DNA from: Cohaesibacteraceae bacterium
GTDB taxonomy: Bacteria; Pseudomonadota; Alphaproteobacteria; Rhizobiales; Cohaesibacteraceae
DNA: 16,795 nucleotides
Direction of reading: 5' to 3'
NCBI GenBank assembly: GCA_016764535.1
Contig: JAESRR010000027.1
Coordinates: forward strand, 1-16,795
Numbering within the stretch: position 1 is the first letter of the stretch; the number at the start of each line of letters is the position of its first letter. The translations under genes and the position numbers were made by a program. The notes under the pieces were generated by a model. It worked only from the letters and a program-made list of their open reading frames with translations. It was not told the DNA's origin and did no database searches. Shown in pieces: positions 1-7,847 of this stretch.

Positions 1-911
1 GGGATGAGATTCGCCCGCGGTTTGGCATCATGCGTGGACGCGAATTTCTGATGAAAGACGCGTATTCTTTCGATATTGACCAGGAAAGTGCTCGTAAATC
101 CTACCATCGAATGTTTGTTGCATATTTGCGTACGTTCAGCCGCCTGGGCCTGACGGCAATTCCCATGAAAGCAGACACGGGTCCCATTGGTGGTGATTTA
201 AGCCATGAATTCATCATCCTGGCGGATACTGGTGAAAGCGAAGTATTTTGTCACCGGGATATTCTCGAAAAGCAGATACCAGACGAGGATACTGATTTTC
301 AGAGTAATCTTGAACCGATCATCGCAGATTGGACGTCTGTTTACGCAGCGACCGAGGACATGCATGATCCTGAAGAATTTGCTGCGGTTCCTGATGACAA
401 AAAGGTGTCCGCACGAGGAATTGAAGTTGGCCACATATTTTATTTTGGAACAAAATACTCCGATCCGTTTAACGCAGTCGTGAATGGACCTGATGGTAAA
501 GATCACCGGGTACATATGGGTTCTTACGGTGTAGGAGTTTCTCGTCTTTTAGGTGCTCTGATTGAGGCGAACCACGACGACGATGGAATTATCTGGCCTG
601 AGTCAGTCGCTCCTTTCCATGTCGGTCTGATTAATCTCAAATCAGGTAATAGCGACACCGATGCAATGTGTGAAACGTTGTATGAACGCCTTGAAAACGC
701 CGGTTTTGAAACTCTTTATGACGATAAGGATCAGCGTGCCGGAGCCAAATTTGCCGCAATGGATCTCATTGGCCTGCCATGGCAGGTTATTGTCGGTCCC
801 AGAGGTATTAAATCGGGTGAAGCCGAGATGAAAAACAGGCGAACCGGGGAACGGTTTAATGTGTCGTTTGATGAAGTCATTGAGCGTATCAAAGCTGGTC
901 AGGGAAATTGA
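1..911 (+). CDS. proS: Prolyl-tRNA synthetase, 5'-truncated by window edge
   Basis: This enzyme charges tRNA-Pro with proline in the cytoplasm. The open frame runs in from the left edge (first complete codon at 3), so about 302 C-terminal residues are present and roughly the first 140 are outside the window. The sequence begins inside class II motif 2 (RPRFG, then [15 protein letters not shown]). It continues with a compact linker, the [13 protein letters not shown] active-site segment, motif 3 ([16 protein letters not shown]), and a C-terminal anticodon-binding domain ending near IKAGQGN. Only about 75 residues separate the CHRDI segment from SARGIEVGH. The roughly 180-residue editing insert of E. 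coli-type ProRS is therefore missing, which is the known short form of alphaproteobacteria. The stop is TGA at 909-911, and lolC follows after a 54-bp gap. Family assignment is very secure. Confidence 0.97.
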   Translation, partial: DEIRPRFGIMRGREFLMKDAYSFDIDQESARKSYHRMFVAYLRTFSRLGLTAIPMKADTGPIGGDLSHEFIILADTGESEVFCHRDILEKQIPDEDTDFQSNLEPIIADWTSVYAATEDMHDPEEFAAVPDDKKVSARGIEVGHIFYFGTKYSDPFNAVVNGPDGKDHRVHMGSYGVGVSRLLGALIEANHDDDGIIWPESVAPFHVGLINLKSGNSDTDAMCETLYERLENAGFETLYDDKDQRAGAKFAAMDLIGLPWQVIVGPRGIKSGEAEMKNRRTGERFNVSFDEVIERIKAGQGN

Positions 912-912
912 T

Positions 913-926
913 GCGGTAAATACCGC
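913..926. repeat. 14-bp near-palindrome in the proS-lolC gap
   Basis: GCGGTA-AA-TACCGC is an inverted repeat with 6-bp arms, lying directly after the proS stop. It has no following T-run and a loop too short for a good hairpin, so it is not a terminator. It could be a protein-binding site or chance. No function is assigned. Confidence 0.3.
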
Positions 927-965
927 GCGAACTGCATGGTAGTTTCTGTGCATCCGGGAGTAACC

Positions 966-2234
966 ATGTCGCTCAAAGCAGCAACTCGTCCATTTGCGCC
1001 ATTTGAATGGAAACTTGCATTACGTTATTTGCGCTCACGGCGGCGTGAAGCGTTCATATCAGTAATTGCCTGGATCTCATTCATCGGCATCGCGCTGGGT
1101 GTGGCAACTATCATCATTGTCATGGCAGTCATGAATGGTTTTCGTACCGAGTTATTGTCCATGATACTGGGTATTAACGGGCACATCATCGTTCAGGGGA
1201 TAGACAAATCACTTGATGATTTTGATCAGGTGGCACAACGTATCGAAGGTGTTGACGGCGTTAAATTTGCAATTCCTTTTGTTGAGGGGCAGGTATTGTC
1301 TTCGGGCCCCGGAGGATCAGGCGGCGCATTGGTCAGAGGGATGTCACTGGAAAATCTAAAGCATCTCGACCTTGTGAGGAACAATATTCGCCAGGGAACT
1401 CTTGATGGATTTGACACAACCGGTGGTGTTGTAATCGGGATTCGACTTGCTCGCTCTCTTGGTGTCATTGCAGGAGATCGTATTACGCTTATATCCCCGA
1501 AAGGTGCTGTAACCCCAATGGGAGTTGCCCCGCGGATTAAAGCCTATCCTGTGACTGCCGTGTTTGAAATCGGTATGGCGGAATATGATTCAACATTTGT
1601 ATTTATGCCTCTGCCCGAAGCACAGGCTTACTTTAACAAGGTTTCTACTGTATCTGCGATTGAAGTGTATTTGAATGACCCGGACGAAGTGGCTGTGATG
1701 AGAAGTCCGGTCCACGATGCTGTTTCCAAGCCTTCTTATTTAACCGACTGGCGTGAGAGAAATGTTACATTCTTTTCCGCGCTGGAAGTCGAACGCAATA
1801 TTATGTTCATCATTTTGACTCTGATTATTCTTGTTGCTGTTTTAAATCTTGTTTCCGGGTTGTTTATGCTGGTGAAGGACAAGGGCCGCGATATTGCCAT
1901 ATTACGCACCATGGGTGCTACAAGGGGCGCAATGTTGAGAGTTTTTCTAATAACCGGTGCCACGATAGGTATCGTTGGTACGCTGACGGGATTTATTCTG
2001 GGAGTAACGGTTTGCCTTAATATTGAATCCATAAGGCAAGGGGTTTCATGGCTTACCAGTACCGAGTTATTTTCTCCCGAGTTGTATTTTTTATCCAAAT
2101 TGCCAGCCGATATGGATGTAAACGAAACAATTACCATTCTTGGTGTGACTTTGGTGTTATCGTTTTTGGCGACATTATACCCCGCTTGGCGTGCCGCAAA
2201 ACTCGACCCCGTCGAAGCATTGCGCTATGAATAG
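966..2234 (+). CDS. lolC: Lipoprotein-releasing ABC transporter, permease subunit LolC/LolE
   Basis: This is the inner-membrane permease of the Lol system. With LolD it extracts mature lipoproteins from the inner membrane and passes them to the periplasmic chaperone LolA. It has 422 residues, close to the usual 410-420. The layout is the FtsX/MacB type: a cytoplasmic N-terminus ([18 protein letters not shown]), TM1 at about residues 30-55, a large periplasmic domain, then three TM segments at about 277-305, 323-352 and 387-408. [15 protein letters not shown] is the conserved coupling segment after TM2, and PVEALRYE is the typical C-terminus. I chose ATG 966 because GGGAG at 956-960 sits 5 nt upstream. 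The in-frame ATG at 936 has no Shine-Dalgarno sequence. The gene overlaps lolD by 8 nt, which implies translational coupling. Alphaproteobacteria usually have one such permease, so the C versus E label is arbitrary. Confidence 0.94.
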   Translation: MSLKAATRPFAPFEWKLALRYLRSRRREAFISVIAWISFIGIALGVATIIIVMAVMNGFRTELLSMILGINGHIIVQGIDKSLDDFDQVAQRIEGVDGVKFAIPFVEGQVLSSGPGGSGGALVRGMSLENLKHLDLVRNNIRQGTLDGFDTTGGVVIGIRLARSLGVIAGDRITLISPKGAVTPMGVAPRIKAYPVTAVFEIGMAEYDSTFVFMPLPEAQAYFNKVSTVSAIEVYLNDPDEVAVMRSPVHDAVSKPSYLTDWRERNVTFFSALEVERNIMFIILTLIILVAVLNLVSGLFMLVKDKGRDIAILRTMGATRGAMLRVFLITGATIGIVGTLTGFILGVTVCLNIESIRQGVSWLTSTELFSPELYFLSKLPADMDVNETITILGVTLVLSFLATLYPAWRAAKLDPVEALRYE

Positions 2235-2979
2235 TTCGTTACAAACAACATCAAAAAGTGCATCCAGCGCATTAGGGGCAATATTGCCATCTTCAACCAA
2301 CACCAGCCCGGTTTTGCATCTTAGCCGGGTCAGCAGGATCTTTCAGGAATCTGAAAGGCAACTTGTCATTCTGAATGAGATTGATCTGGAATTGTGGCCA
2401 GGGCAGATTTGTGCATTGGTTGCACCATCGGGTGCAGGGAAATCCACACTGTTGCAAATTGCCGGATTACTTGAAAAGCCGGATGCCGGAGAAATTTCCA
2501 TTAACGGAGTGGCGCTGGCTTCAGCTTCTGATGCCGAACGGACTGCTGTGCGTCGTTCGGAACTAGGCTTTGTATATCAATTTCATCATTTACTTCCCGA
2601 GTTTACTGCGTTGGAAAACGTTGCAATGCCACAGTTGATAAACGGATTGTCTCAAAAAGCAGCAGAGGAAAGGGCCCTTCAGTTGCTGGCATACATGAAA
2701 GTGGATCATCGTGCTGACCACCGGCCGGGGGAATTGTCAGGTGGCGAACAACAACGTGTTGCCATCGCCAGAGCTGTGGCCAATGCACCCAGGTTATTAT
2801 TGGCAGACGAACCCACCGGTAATCTTGATGCGACGACGGCCGACCACGTATACAAGGCACTTGAAACTCTGGTCCGAAATTCCGGCCTCTCGGCACTCAT
2901 TGCGACTCACAATTTGTTTTTAGCGGAGAGAATGGATCGTCAGATAACGATCGTAGACGGCAAGGTAGTTCAACTTTAG
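2227..2979 (+). CDS. lolD: Lipoprotein-releasing ABC transporter, ATPase subunit LolD
   Basis: This cytoplasmic ATPase powers lipoprotein release by LolC/E. The 250-residue protein has all ABC motifs. Walker A is APSGAGKST (66-74, Lys72), the signature is LSGGEQQ (170-176), Walker B is [12 protein letters not shown] (catalytic Glu195), and the switch His is His228 in [21 protein letters not shown] is the Q-loop region typical of LolD and its relatives. The Walker A motif begins with Ala where Gly is usual. As far as I recall this is common in alphaproteobacterial LolD and not a defect. The start ATG overlaps the lolC stop (ATGAATAG), so the 12 codons of in-frame upstream extension inside lolC are disregarded. 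The first 35 or so residues are Ser/Thr-rich and poorly conserved-looking; the ABC core starts near [11 protein letters not shown]. Adjacency to lolC separates LolD from MacB or FtsE homologues. Confidence 0.95.
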   Translation: MNSSLQTTSKSASSALGAILPSSTNTSPVLHLSRVSRIFQESERQLVILNEIDLELWPGQICALVAPSGAGKSTLLQIAGLLEKPDAGEISINGVALASASDAERTAVRRSELGFVYQFHHLLPEFTALENVAMPQLINGLSQKAAEERALQLLAYMKVDHRADHRPGELSGGEQQRVAIARAVANAPRLLLADEPTGNLDATTADHVYKALETLVRNSGLSALIATHNLFLAERMDRQITIVDGKVVQL

Positions 2980-3010
2980 ACGGGATAGACGCTTAAAGGG
3001 GTCCCGCTGA

Positions 3011-3038
3011 ATTACATTCACAGAAACTTAACTATAAC
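3011..3038 (+). promoter_or_regulatory. Possible promoter for the microprotein ORF and dnaE
   Basis: In the AT-rich gap after lolD, ATTACA (3011-3016) and TATAAC (3033-3038) are separated by 16 bp, giving a sigma-70-like candidate. A perfect -35 TTGACA also occurs at 3065-3070, but I see only poor -10 matches behind it (GAATAC at 18 bp). The position suits transcription of the small ORF at 3132 and dnaE. The assignment rests only on motif matching. Confidence 0.3.
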
Positions 3039-3131
3039 AAACAATGTTCCAAATGGTTGAGATATTGACATTGTAATAAGAACAAAACGAATACATAATA
3101 GAAACATAAAGTGAATTTGTGGGAGATTATT

Positions 3132-3218
3132 ATGTATTTGGTTCGGGATTTAGCTGCATTTGGTTCTCTTTGTTTGTTCTTTTCTATGGCGATCATCTGG
3201 ATAGACGCTATGAATTGA
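3132..3218 (+). CDS. Putative 28-residue single-pass membrane microprotein
   Basis: I do not recognise this gene by name. The frame runs from ATG 3132 to TGA 3216-3218. GGGAG at 3121-3125 lies 6 nt before the start, one of the cleaner ribosome binding sites in the window. The product starts MYLVRDLAAFGSLCLFF and ends SMAIIWIDAMN. A short N-terminal stretch with Arg5 and Asp6 is followed by about 17 uncharged, mostly hydrophobic residues (7-24), then Asp25 and a short tail. It would fit one membrane-spanning helix. The stop is 27 nt before the dnaE start, so both probably share a transcript. It could be a real membrane microprotein, a leader peptide affecting dnaE translation, or a chance frame. 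The strong ribosome binding site and hydrophobic composition favour a real product, but no homology could be tested. Confidence 0.5.
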   Translation: MYLVRDLAAFGSLCLFFSMAIIWIDAMN

Positions 3219-3245
3219 TCAAACTGAATGTCAGGTAAATGAATC

Positions 3246-6200
3246 ATGCAAAGTGCTCAATCTGTATCCCATTACGTGGCGCCTGGCTTTGTCCATTTAC
3301 GAGTGCATTCAGCCTATTCTCTTCTGGAAGGGGCGCTGACGGTTGGCAGCATAATCGACCATGCAGGTAAAAACGATATGCCTGCTATTGGTATTTGCGA
3401 TACCCGTAATCTTTTCGGGGCTCTTGAATTTTCAGAAAAATCGAACAGTGCCGGGCTCCAGCCCATCGTCGGCTGCCAGCTCAATATTTTGTTTGATGAC
3501 CGGTTGGGCGAAATATATCAAACTTCCAGCAAAGCCGTTTTGCCGAAAATTCCATTGATCGCTGCAACGCCCAAAGGTTTGTACAACCTTATTCTGTTGG
3601 TTTCCAGGTCGTTTCTTGAAAATGATGGCGAGATTGAGCCGTGTATAACAATCGGGGATCTACAGTCTCTTTCTGATGGGCTGATTTGTCTCACTGGTGG
3701 AATAGATGGGCCATTGGGTGAAGCATTGCTGAAAGGCGCCAATGATATTGCGCATTCGCGTTTGCAAACGCTGGAAGGATGTTTCAAAGATCGACTGTAC
3801 GTCGAAGTTCAGCGCCATGGTCTTCAGGACGAAGTAAAAACAGAACCTTTATTCCTTAAGCTGGCCTATGACAATCAAATCCCGATAGTTGCAACAAACG
3901 GAGTGTTTTTTGGATCGAGGGATGATTATCAGGCGCATGACGCACTGATATGTATCGCCGAGGGCCGTATTCTGCTTGAGGAAAATCGTCGAAAATTAAC
4001 TTCGGAACACTATTTCAAATCTCCACAGGAAATGCTGAAATTATTCAGCGATCTGCCTGAAGCTCTCGAGAATACAATAGAGATTGCCATGCGGTGCCAT
4101 GTCAGGTCCTGCACGCGTAGTCCGATTCTACCCCGCTTTGCGGGTGCGGGCTCAAATGCTGAAGAAGCGGATGTCGTTGAAATTCAGGAAATGCGAAATC
4201 AGGCGGAGCTTGGACTGCAGTCTCGGCTGAATGAACATGGCCCTGCCGATGGATTGCAGGTTCAGGATTATCTGGATCGACTGGAATTCGAACTCGGAAT
4301 TATCGAAAGTATGAAATTCCCGGGATATTTCCTGATCGTTGCAGATTTTATTAAGTGGGCCAAAGATCAGAATATTCCGGTAGGCCCTGGACGTGGGTCT
4401 GGAGCTGGATCTTTGGTCGCTTATTCCTTAACCATTACAGATCTTGATCCCTTACGTTTTGGATTACTGTTTGAAAGGTTTCTAAACCCTGAACGTGTAT
4501 CCATGCCCGATTTTGACATCGACTTTTGTCAGGATCGCCGAGAGGAAGTTATCCGTTACGTACAGGAAAAATATGGCAAGGCAAATGTAGGACAGATTAT
4601 CACCTTTGGTACATTGCAGGCGCGTGCCGTTCTCAGGGATGTGGGCCGCGTGATGCAACTACCATTCGGGCAGGTTGATAAACTCTGCAAACTCATTCCA
4701 ATGAAGGGTGCGGTGTCTGTTTCACTAAATGAGGCCTTGAAAGATGAGCCGCGTCTGAATCTTGCACGCCGGGAAGAAAGCGCTGTTGACGATTTAATCA
4801 ATATGGCGCTGAAACTTGAAGGTCTGTATCGCCATGCTTCAACCCACGCCGCAGGAATTGTAATCGGGGATAGATCACTGGATCAATTGGTTCCCATGTA
4901 TCGGGATCCCCGCTCGGATATGCCGGTAACACAATACAATATGAAGTGGGTTGAACAGGCCGGATTGGTCAAGTTCGATTTCCTGGGTTTAAAAACACTG
5001 ACGACATTGCGGACCGCGACTAATCTGATTGAAAAATCCCAAAACGTAAAAATCAATATTTCGCAAATTCCCATTGATAACGCAGATGCTTACAGAATTA
5101 TGGCCGCAGGGGAAACTGTGGGCGTGTTTCAGCTTGAAAGCATGGGGATGCGTAAGGCGCTAATGGAAATGAAGCCCGATCAGTTTGAAGACATAATTGC
5201 AATTGTTGCCTTGTATCGACCCGGGCCAATGGCCAATATTCCAACATACTGCGCCTGCAAACACGGGACAGAAGAACCTGACTATCTCCATGAAGTTCTG
5301 GAGCCCATCCTCAAAGAAACATTCGGAGTGATAATCTATCAGGAACAGGTGATGCAAATTGCTCAGGTGCTGTCGGGTTATTCCCTTGGTCAGGCTGATT
5401 TACTCCGGCGCGCCATGGGTAAAAAAATAGCGTCGGAAATGGACAAACAACGTGGTGTGTTCGTCGATGGTGCATTTGAAAATGGAGTTAAACGCAATAC
5501 AGCCGAGTATATTTTCGATCTTGTTGCAAAATTTGCCGATTATGGTTTCAACAAATCACATGCAGCAGCCTATGCTTTAATCGCTTATCAAACAGCTTAT
5601 TTAAAGGCGAACTATCCGGTTGAGTTTCTCGCGGCGTCCATGACACTTGATATGGGTAACACCGATAAACTTAACGATTTTCGTCGCGATGCACTCCGTT
5701 TGGGAATTGAAGTCAAGGCACCGGACATCAATCACTCCCATGTGGCTTTTGAAGTAGATGCGAACACTATATTTTATTCGCTTGCTGCAATCAAAGGCGT
5801 AGGAAAACAGGCAGCAGAGCACATAATTGAGGTGCGTGGGACACGGCCATTTACTGATTTGCGAGAATTTGCCAGGCGGATAAACACAAGAATGGTGAAT
5901 AAGCGAACACTCGAAAGTCTTGCCGCTGCTGGCGCATTTGACTGTGTATGTGCAAACCGGGCTCAGGTATTCGGAGCAATGGAAGAAGTGTTGAAACAGG
6001 CATCCGTCGAAGCAGGTGAACAGGAACGCGGCCAGGGATTTATGTTTGGTGAGGATACTTCCGGTACCAGCGAACCGCTTCCACCTGCTCGACAGTGGCT
6101 TTCAGCTGAAAAACTGCAACGGGAATATGCAGCCGTTGGATTTTATTTTTCTGCCCACCCTTTGGATGAATACGCGGACGCATTGGCAAAATTACGTGTA

Positions 6201-6722
6201 CAAAATTGGTCCAGCTTCGAAAGTTCTGTAAAGAAGGGTGCTACCGCCGGCAGGCTTGCCGGTACGGTGACGGCCATGCAGGAACGAAAAACCCGTAAGG
6301 GCAACCGCATGGGTATTGTAACAATTTCAGATCCATCCGGGCAGTTTGAAGCGTTGTTGTTTTCTGAAGCACTTATGCAATATCGGGATATGCTGGAAGT
6401 TGGAAAATCGGTAGTTATTCATGTCGAGGCCGAAGACAATCCTGAAGGTATTTCGGTTTTGGTACAATCGGTTCGTTCCCTTAGCGAAGCAACGCGAAAT
6501 GTACAGAAAACAATGCGGATATATTTGCGCGATAAAAAACCACTGGAATCACTAAAACATCAACTCAGGGGTTCAGGCGAAGGTGATGTAAGTTTGATTT
6601 TATTGCTTGGAACCGGCCAGACCGAGGTCGAAATCAAACTTCAGGGAACATTTGGAATTTCACCTCAAATTGCGAGTGCGCTTAAAACCATTCCTGGTGT
6701 CATCGAAGTGGAATTGTTATAG
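3246..6722 (+). CDS. dnaE: DNA polymerase III alpha subunit
   Basis: This is the replicative polymerase catalytic subunit, 1158 residues, a normal length for DnaE1. An N-terminal PHP domain starts at FVHLRVHSAYSLLEGA (15-30). The second metal-ligand His of active PHP domains is Arg19, as in E. coli, so the PHP domain is probably not a working exonuclease and proofreading would need a separate DnaQ. The palm carries GPGRGSGAGS (380-389) and the catalytic aspartates in PDFDIDF (421-427), with the third in VKFDFLGL (Asp578). YRPGPM, YQEQVM and NKSHAAAYALIAYQ mark the fingers and helix-hairpin-helix approach. QGFMF at 930-934 fits the internal beta-clamp motif QxxLF. An OB-fold follows around 1000-1070 (GRLAGTVTAM, TISDPSGQFEALLF), then a tau-binding-type C-terminal region. 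The start ATG has CAGGT at 3232-3236, 9 nt upstream. No truncation or frameshift is visible. Confidence 0.98.
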   Translation: MQSAQSVSHYVAPGFVHLRVHSAYSLLEGALTVGSIIDHAGKNDMPAIGICDTRNLFGALEFSEKSNSAGLQPIVGCQLNILFDDRLGEIYQTSSKAVLPKIPLIAATPKGLYNLILLVSRSFLENDGEIEPCITIGDLQSLSDGLICLTGGIDGPLGEALLKGANDIAHSRLQTLEGCFKDRLYVEVQRHGLQDEVKTEPLFLKLAYDNQIPIVATNGVFFGSRDDYQAHDALICIAEGRILLEENRRKLTSEHYFKSPQEMLKLFSDLPEALENTIEIAMRCHVRSCTRSPILPRFAGAGSNAEEADVVEIQEMRNQAELGLQSRLNEHGPADGLQVQDYLDRLEFELGIIESMKFPGYFLIVADFIKWAKDQNIPVGPGRGSGAGSLVAYSLTITDLDPLRFGLLFERFLNPERVSMPDFDIDFCQDRREEVIRYVQEKYGKANVGQIITFGTLQARAVLRDVGRVMQLPFGQVDKLCKLIPMKGAVSVSLNEALKDEPRLNLARREESAVDDLINMALKLEGLYRHASTHAAGIVIGDRSLDQLVPMYRDPRSDMPVTQYNMKWVEQAGLVKFDFLGLKTLTTLRTATNLIEKSQNVKINISQIPIDNADAYRIMAAGETVGVFQLESMGMRKALMEMKPDQFEDIIAIVALYRPGPMANIPTYCACKHGTEEPDYLHEVLEPILKETFGVIIYQEQVMQIAQVLSGYSLGQADLLRRAMGKKIASEMDKQRGVFVDGAFENGVKRNTAEYIFDLVAKFADYGFNKSHAAAYALIAYQTAYLKANYPVEFLAASMTLDMGNTDKLNDFRRDALRLGIEVKAPDINHSHVAFEVDANTIFYSLAAIKGVGKQAAEHIIEVRGTRPFTDLREFARRINTRMVNKRTLESLAAAGAFDCVCANRAQVFGAMEEVLKQASVEAGEQERGQGFMFGEDTSGTSEPLPPARQWLSAEKLQREYAAVGFYFSAHPLDEYADALAKLRVQNWSSFESSVKKGATAGRLAGTVTAMQERKTRKGNRMGIVTISDPSGQFEALLFSEALMQYRDMLEVGKSVVIHVEAEDNPEGISVLVQSVRSLSEATRNVQKTMRIYLRDKKPLESLKHQLRGSGEGDVSLILLLGTGQTEVEIKLQGTFGISPQIASALKTIPGVIEVELL

Positions 6723-6805
6723 GCAGTTTGCGGAGTGCAAATTGGCTCAACACTCGGCCGGAACGTGCGAATTATAGTATTTCAACGAAATATTGGCATT
6801 GCCTG

Positions 6806-6834
6806 TTGTAATTCTATTCCGATCTTTTTATAAC
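6806..6834 (+). promoter_or_regulatory. Probable promoter of the rpsB-tsf operon
   Basis: TTGTAA (6806-6811) and TATAAC (6829-6834) are spaced by exactly 17 bp and lie about 110 bp before the rpsB start codon. The bases after the -10 (GCGCC) form a GC-rich discriminator, a feature associated with stringent (ppGpp) control of ribosomal promoters. The start site would be near 6841, just before the structured leader. The call rests on motifs and position only. Confidence 0.55.
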
Positions 6835-6848
6835 GCGCCTATCTCACA

Positions 6849-6930
6849 CGCGAGAACGGAGGAAATACGCAAATTCGTATTTTCATCCAACCGGTGTTCA
6901 TGTGAACAATCTCGCGGAGGTTTAACCGGT
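6849..6930 (+). ncRNA. Structured 5' leader of rpsB, candidate S2 autoregulatory element
   Basis: The leader can fold as a three-way junction. The closing stem pairs CGCGAGA (6849-6855) perfectly with TCTCGCG (6910-6916). Inside are hairpin 1, GAAATACG (6862-6869) with CGTATTTT (6876-6883, one G-U), and hairpin 2, TGTTC (6895-6899) with GAACA (6904-6908). AACCGGT occurs at 6889-6895 and again at 6924-6930. Its ACCGGT core is self-complementary, so the two copies could form a pseudoknot reaching to within 6 nt of the AGGA ribosome binding site (6936-6939). Autoregulation of rpsB by S2 through a leader is established in gammaproteobacteria; the same role here is inference. I cannot match it to a named RNA family. 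Confidence 0.5.
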
Positions 6931-6946
6931 AAAACAGGAAATCAAA

Positions 6947-7747
6947 ATGGCATTGCCCGATTACACAATGCGCCAGCTTTTGGAAGCTGGTGTGCATTTT
7001 GGACACCAGAAAAGTCGCTGGAACCCAAAGATGTCCCAGTACATTTTTGGCCATAGAAACAACATCCATATTATCGACCTGGGTCAGACAGTACCCATGC
7101 TTGATCGTGCCCTGCAGGCTGTAAGTGATACAGTTGCCAGCGGCGGTCGTGTGATGTTTGTTGGTACAAAGCGTGCGGCATCTGATGCTGTTGCCGATGC
7201 AGCACGTCGCTCAGCCCAATATTATGTTAATTCGCGCTGGCTTGGCGGCATGATGACAAACTGGAAAACTATTACCCAGTCTATTCATCGTTTGCGCAAA
7301 TTAGAGGAAATGCTGGCATCTGATTCCCAGGGTTTCACCAAAAAAGAACGTCTTACATTGACGCGTGAGCAAGAGAAGCTTGAACGTGCTTTGGGCGGTA
7401 TCAAGGATATGGGTGGCGTACCCGACCTGATCTTTGTGATCGATACCAATAAGGAAGCGATTGCAATCGCAGAAGCCCGTCGTCTTGGTATTCCGGTCGC
7501 AGCTGTTGTTGATACCAATTGTGACCCCGACGGAATCGATTTCCCTATCCCTGGAAACGATGATGCCGGTCGTGCGATTGCATTGTTCTGTGATCTCATT
7601 GCGCGTGCTGCTATCGATGGAATTTCTCGTTCATCAAGTGATCAGGGTGTTGATTTGGGTGAAGCTGAAGAATTTGTCGAAGAAGTCGCCCTGGAAGCAG
7701 GTGAAGCTCCTGTTGAAGAAGTTGCGGCTGCTCCTGCAGAAGCCTGA
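6947..7747 (+). CDS. rpsB: 30S ribosomal protein S2
   Basis: S2 is a late-assembling protein of the small ribosomal subunit and is needed for S1 binding. The product has 266 residues, slightly longer than E. coli S2 (241). The N-terminal signature is clear ([19 protein letters not shown], residues 11-29), followed by [11 protein letters not shown]. The second signature, [19 protein letters not shown], leads into [19 protein letters not shown]. The extra length is an acidic, Ala/Glu-rich C-terminal tail ([18 protein letters not shown]) common in alphaproteobacterial S2. ATG 6947 is preceded by AGGA at 6936-6939 with 7-nt spacing. It leads the rpsB-tsf-pyrH-frr cluster and sits behind a likely promoter and a structured leader, so its level is probably set at both transcription and translation. 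Confidence 0.98.
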   Translation: MALPDYTMRQLLEAGVHFGHQKSRWNPKMSQYIFGHRNNIHIIDLGQTVPMLDRALQAVSDTVASGGRVMFVGTKRAASDAVADAARRSAQYYVNSRWLGGMMTNWKTITQSIHRLRKLEEMLASDSQGFTKKERLTLTREQEKLERALGGIKDMGGVPDLIFVIDTNKEAIAIAEARRLGIPVAAVVDTNCDPDGIDFPIPGNDDAGRAIALFCDLIARAAIDGISRSSSDQGVDLGEAEEFVEEVALEAGEAPVEEVAAAPAEA

Positions 7748-7790
7748 TCTCACGACGGGTTTTGTTCGTTTTTAAATTCTATTTTTGTTG

Positions 7791-7818
7791 TAGCCGCTCA
7801 ATTTGTGTTGAGCGGCTA
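7791..7818 (+). promoter_or_regulatory. Strong rpsB-tsf intercistronic hairpin
   Basis: TAGCCGCTCAA (7791-7801) is perfectly complementary to TTGAGCGGCTA (7808-7818), giving an 11-bp stem with a 6-nt loop. The T-rich stretch lies upstream (7765-7790), not downstream, so this is not a standard intrinsic terminator on either strand. It ends 15 nt before the tsf ribosome binding site. Likely roles are partial attenuation, RNase processing, or protection of the rpsB 3' end to set the S2:EF-Ts ratio. Confidence 0.6.
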
Positions 7819-7847
7819 TGACTGTAACTATGAGAAGGTGAACTGAA

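Noticed and set aside
936..965. ATG 936 as the lolC start
   Set aside because: There is no Shine-Dalgarno sequence upstream, whereas ATG 966 has GGGAG at 5-nt spacing and gives a family-typical N-terminus.
2980..3008. Terminator after lolD
   Set aside because: The only pairing is a 5-bp CGGGA/TCCCG with a long loop and no T-run.
3032..3247. 71-aa minus-strand frame across the lolD-dnaE gap
   Set aside because: It has AT-rich, low-complexity composition, no recognisable domain and no clear ribosome binding site, and it lies antisense to the better-supported small ORF at 3132.
6725..6743. Terminator after dnaE
   Set aside because: AGTTTGC/GCAAATT makes a weak, partly G-U stem without a downstream T-run.
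6900..6905. Start-stop ATGTGA in the rpsB leader as a minimal upstream ORF
   Set aside because: It has no ribosome binding site at workable spacing and lies within hairpin 2 of the leader. A chance occurrence is the simplest explanation.
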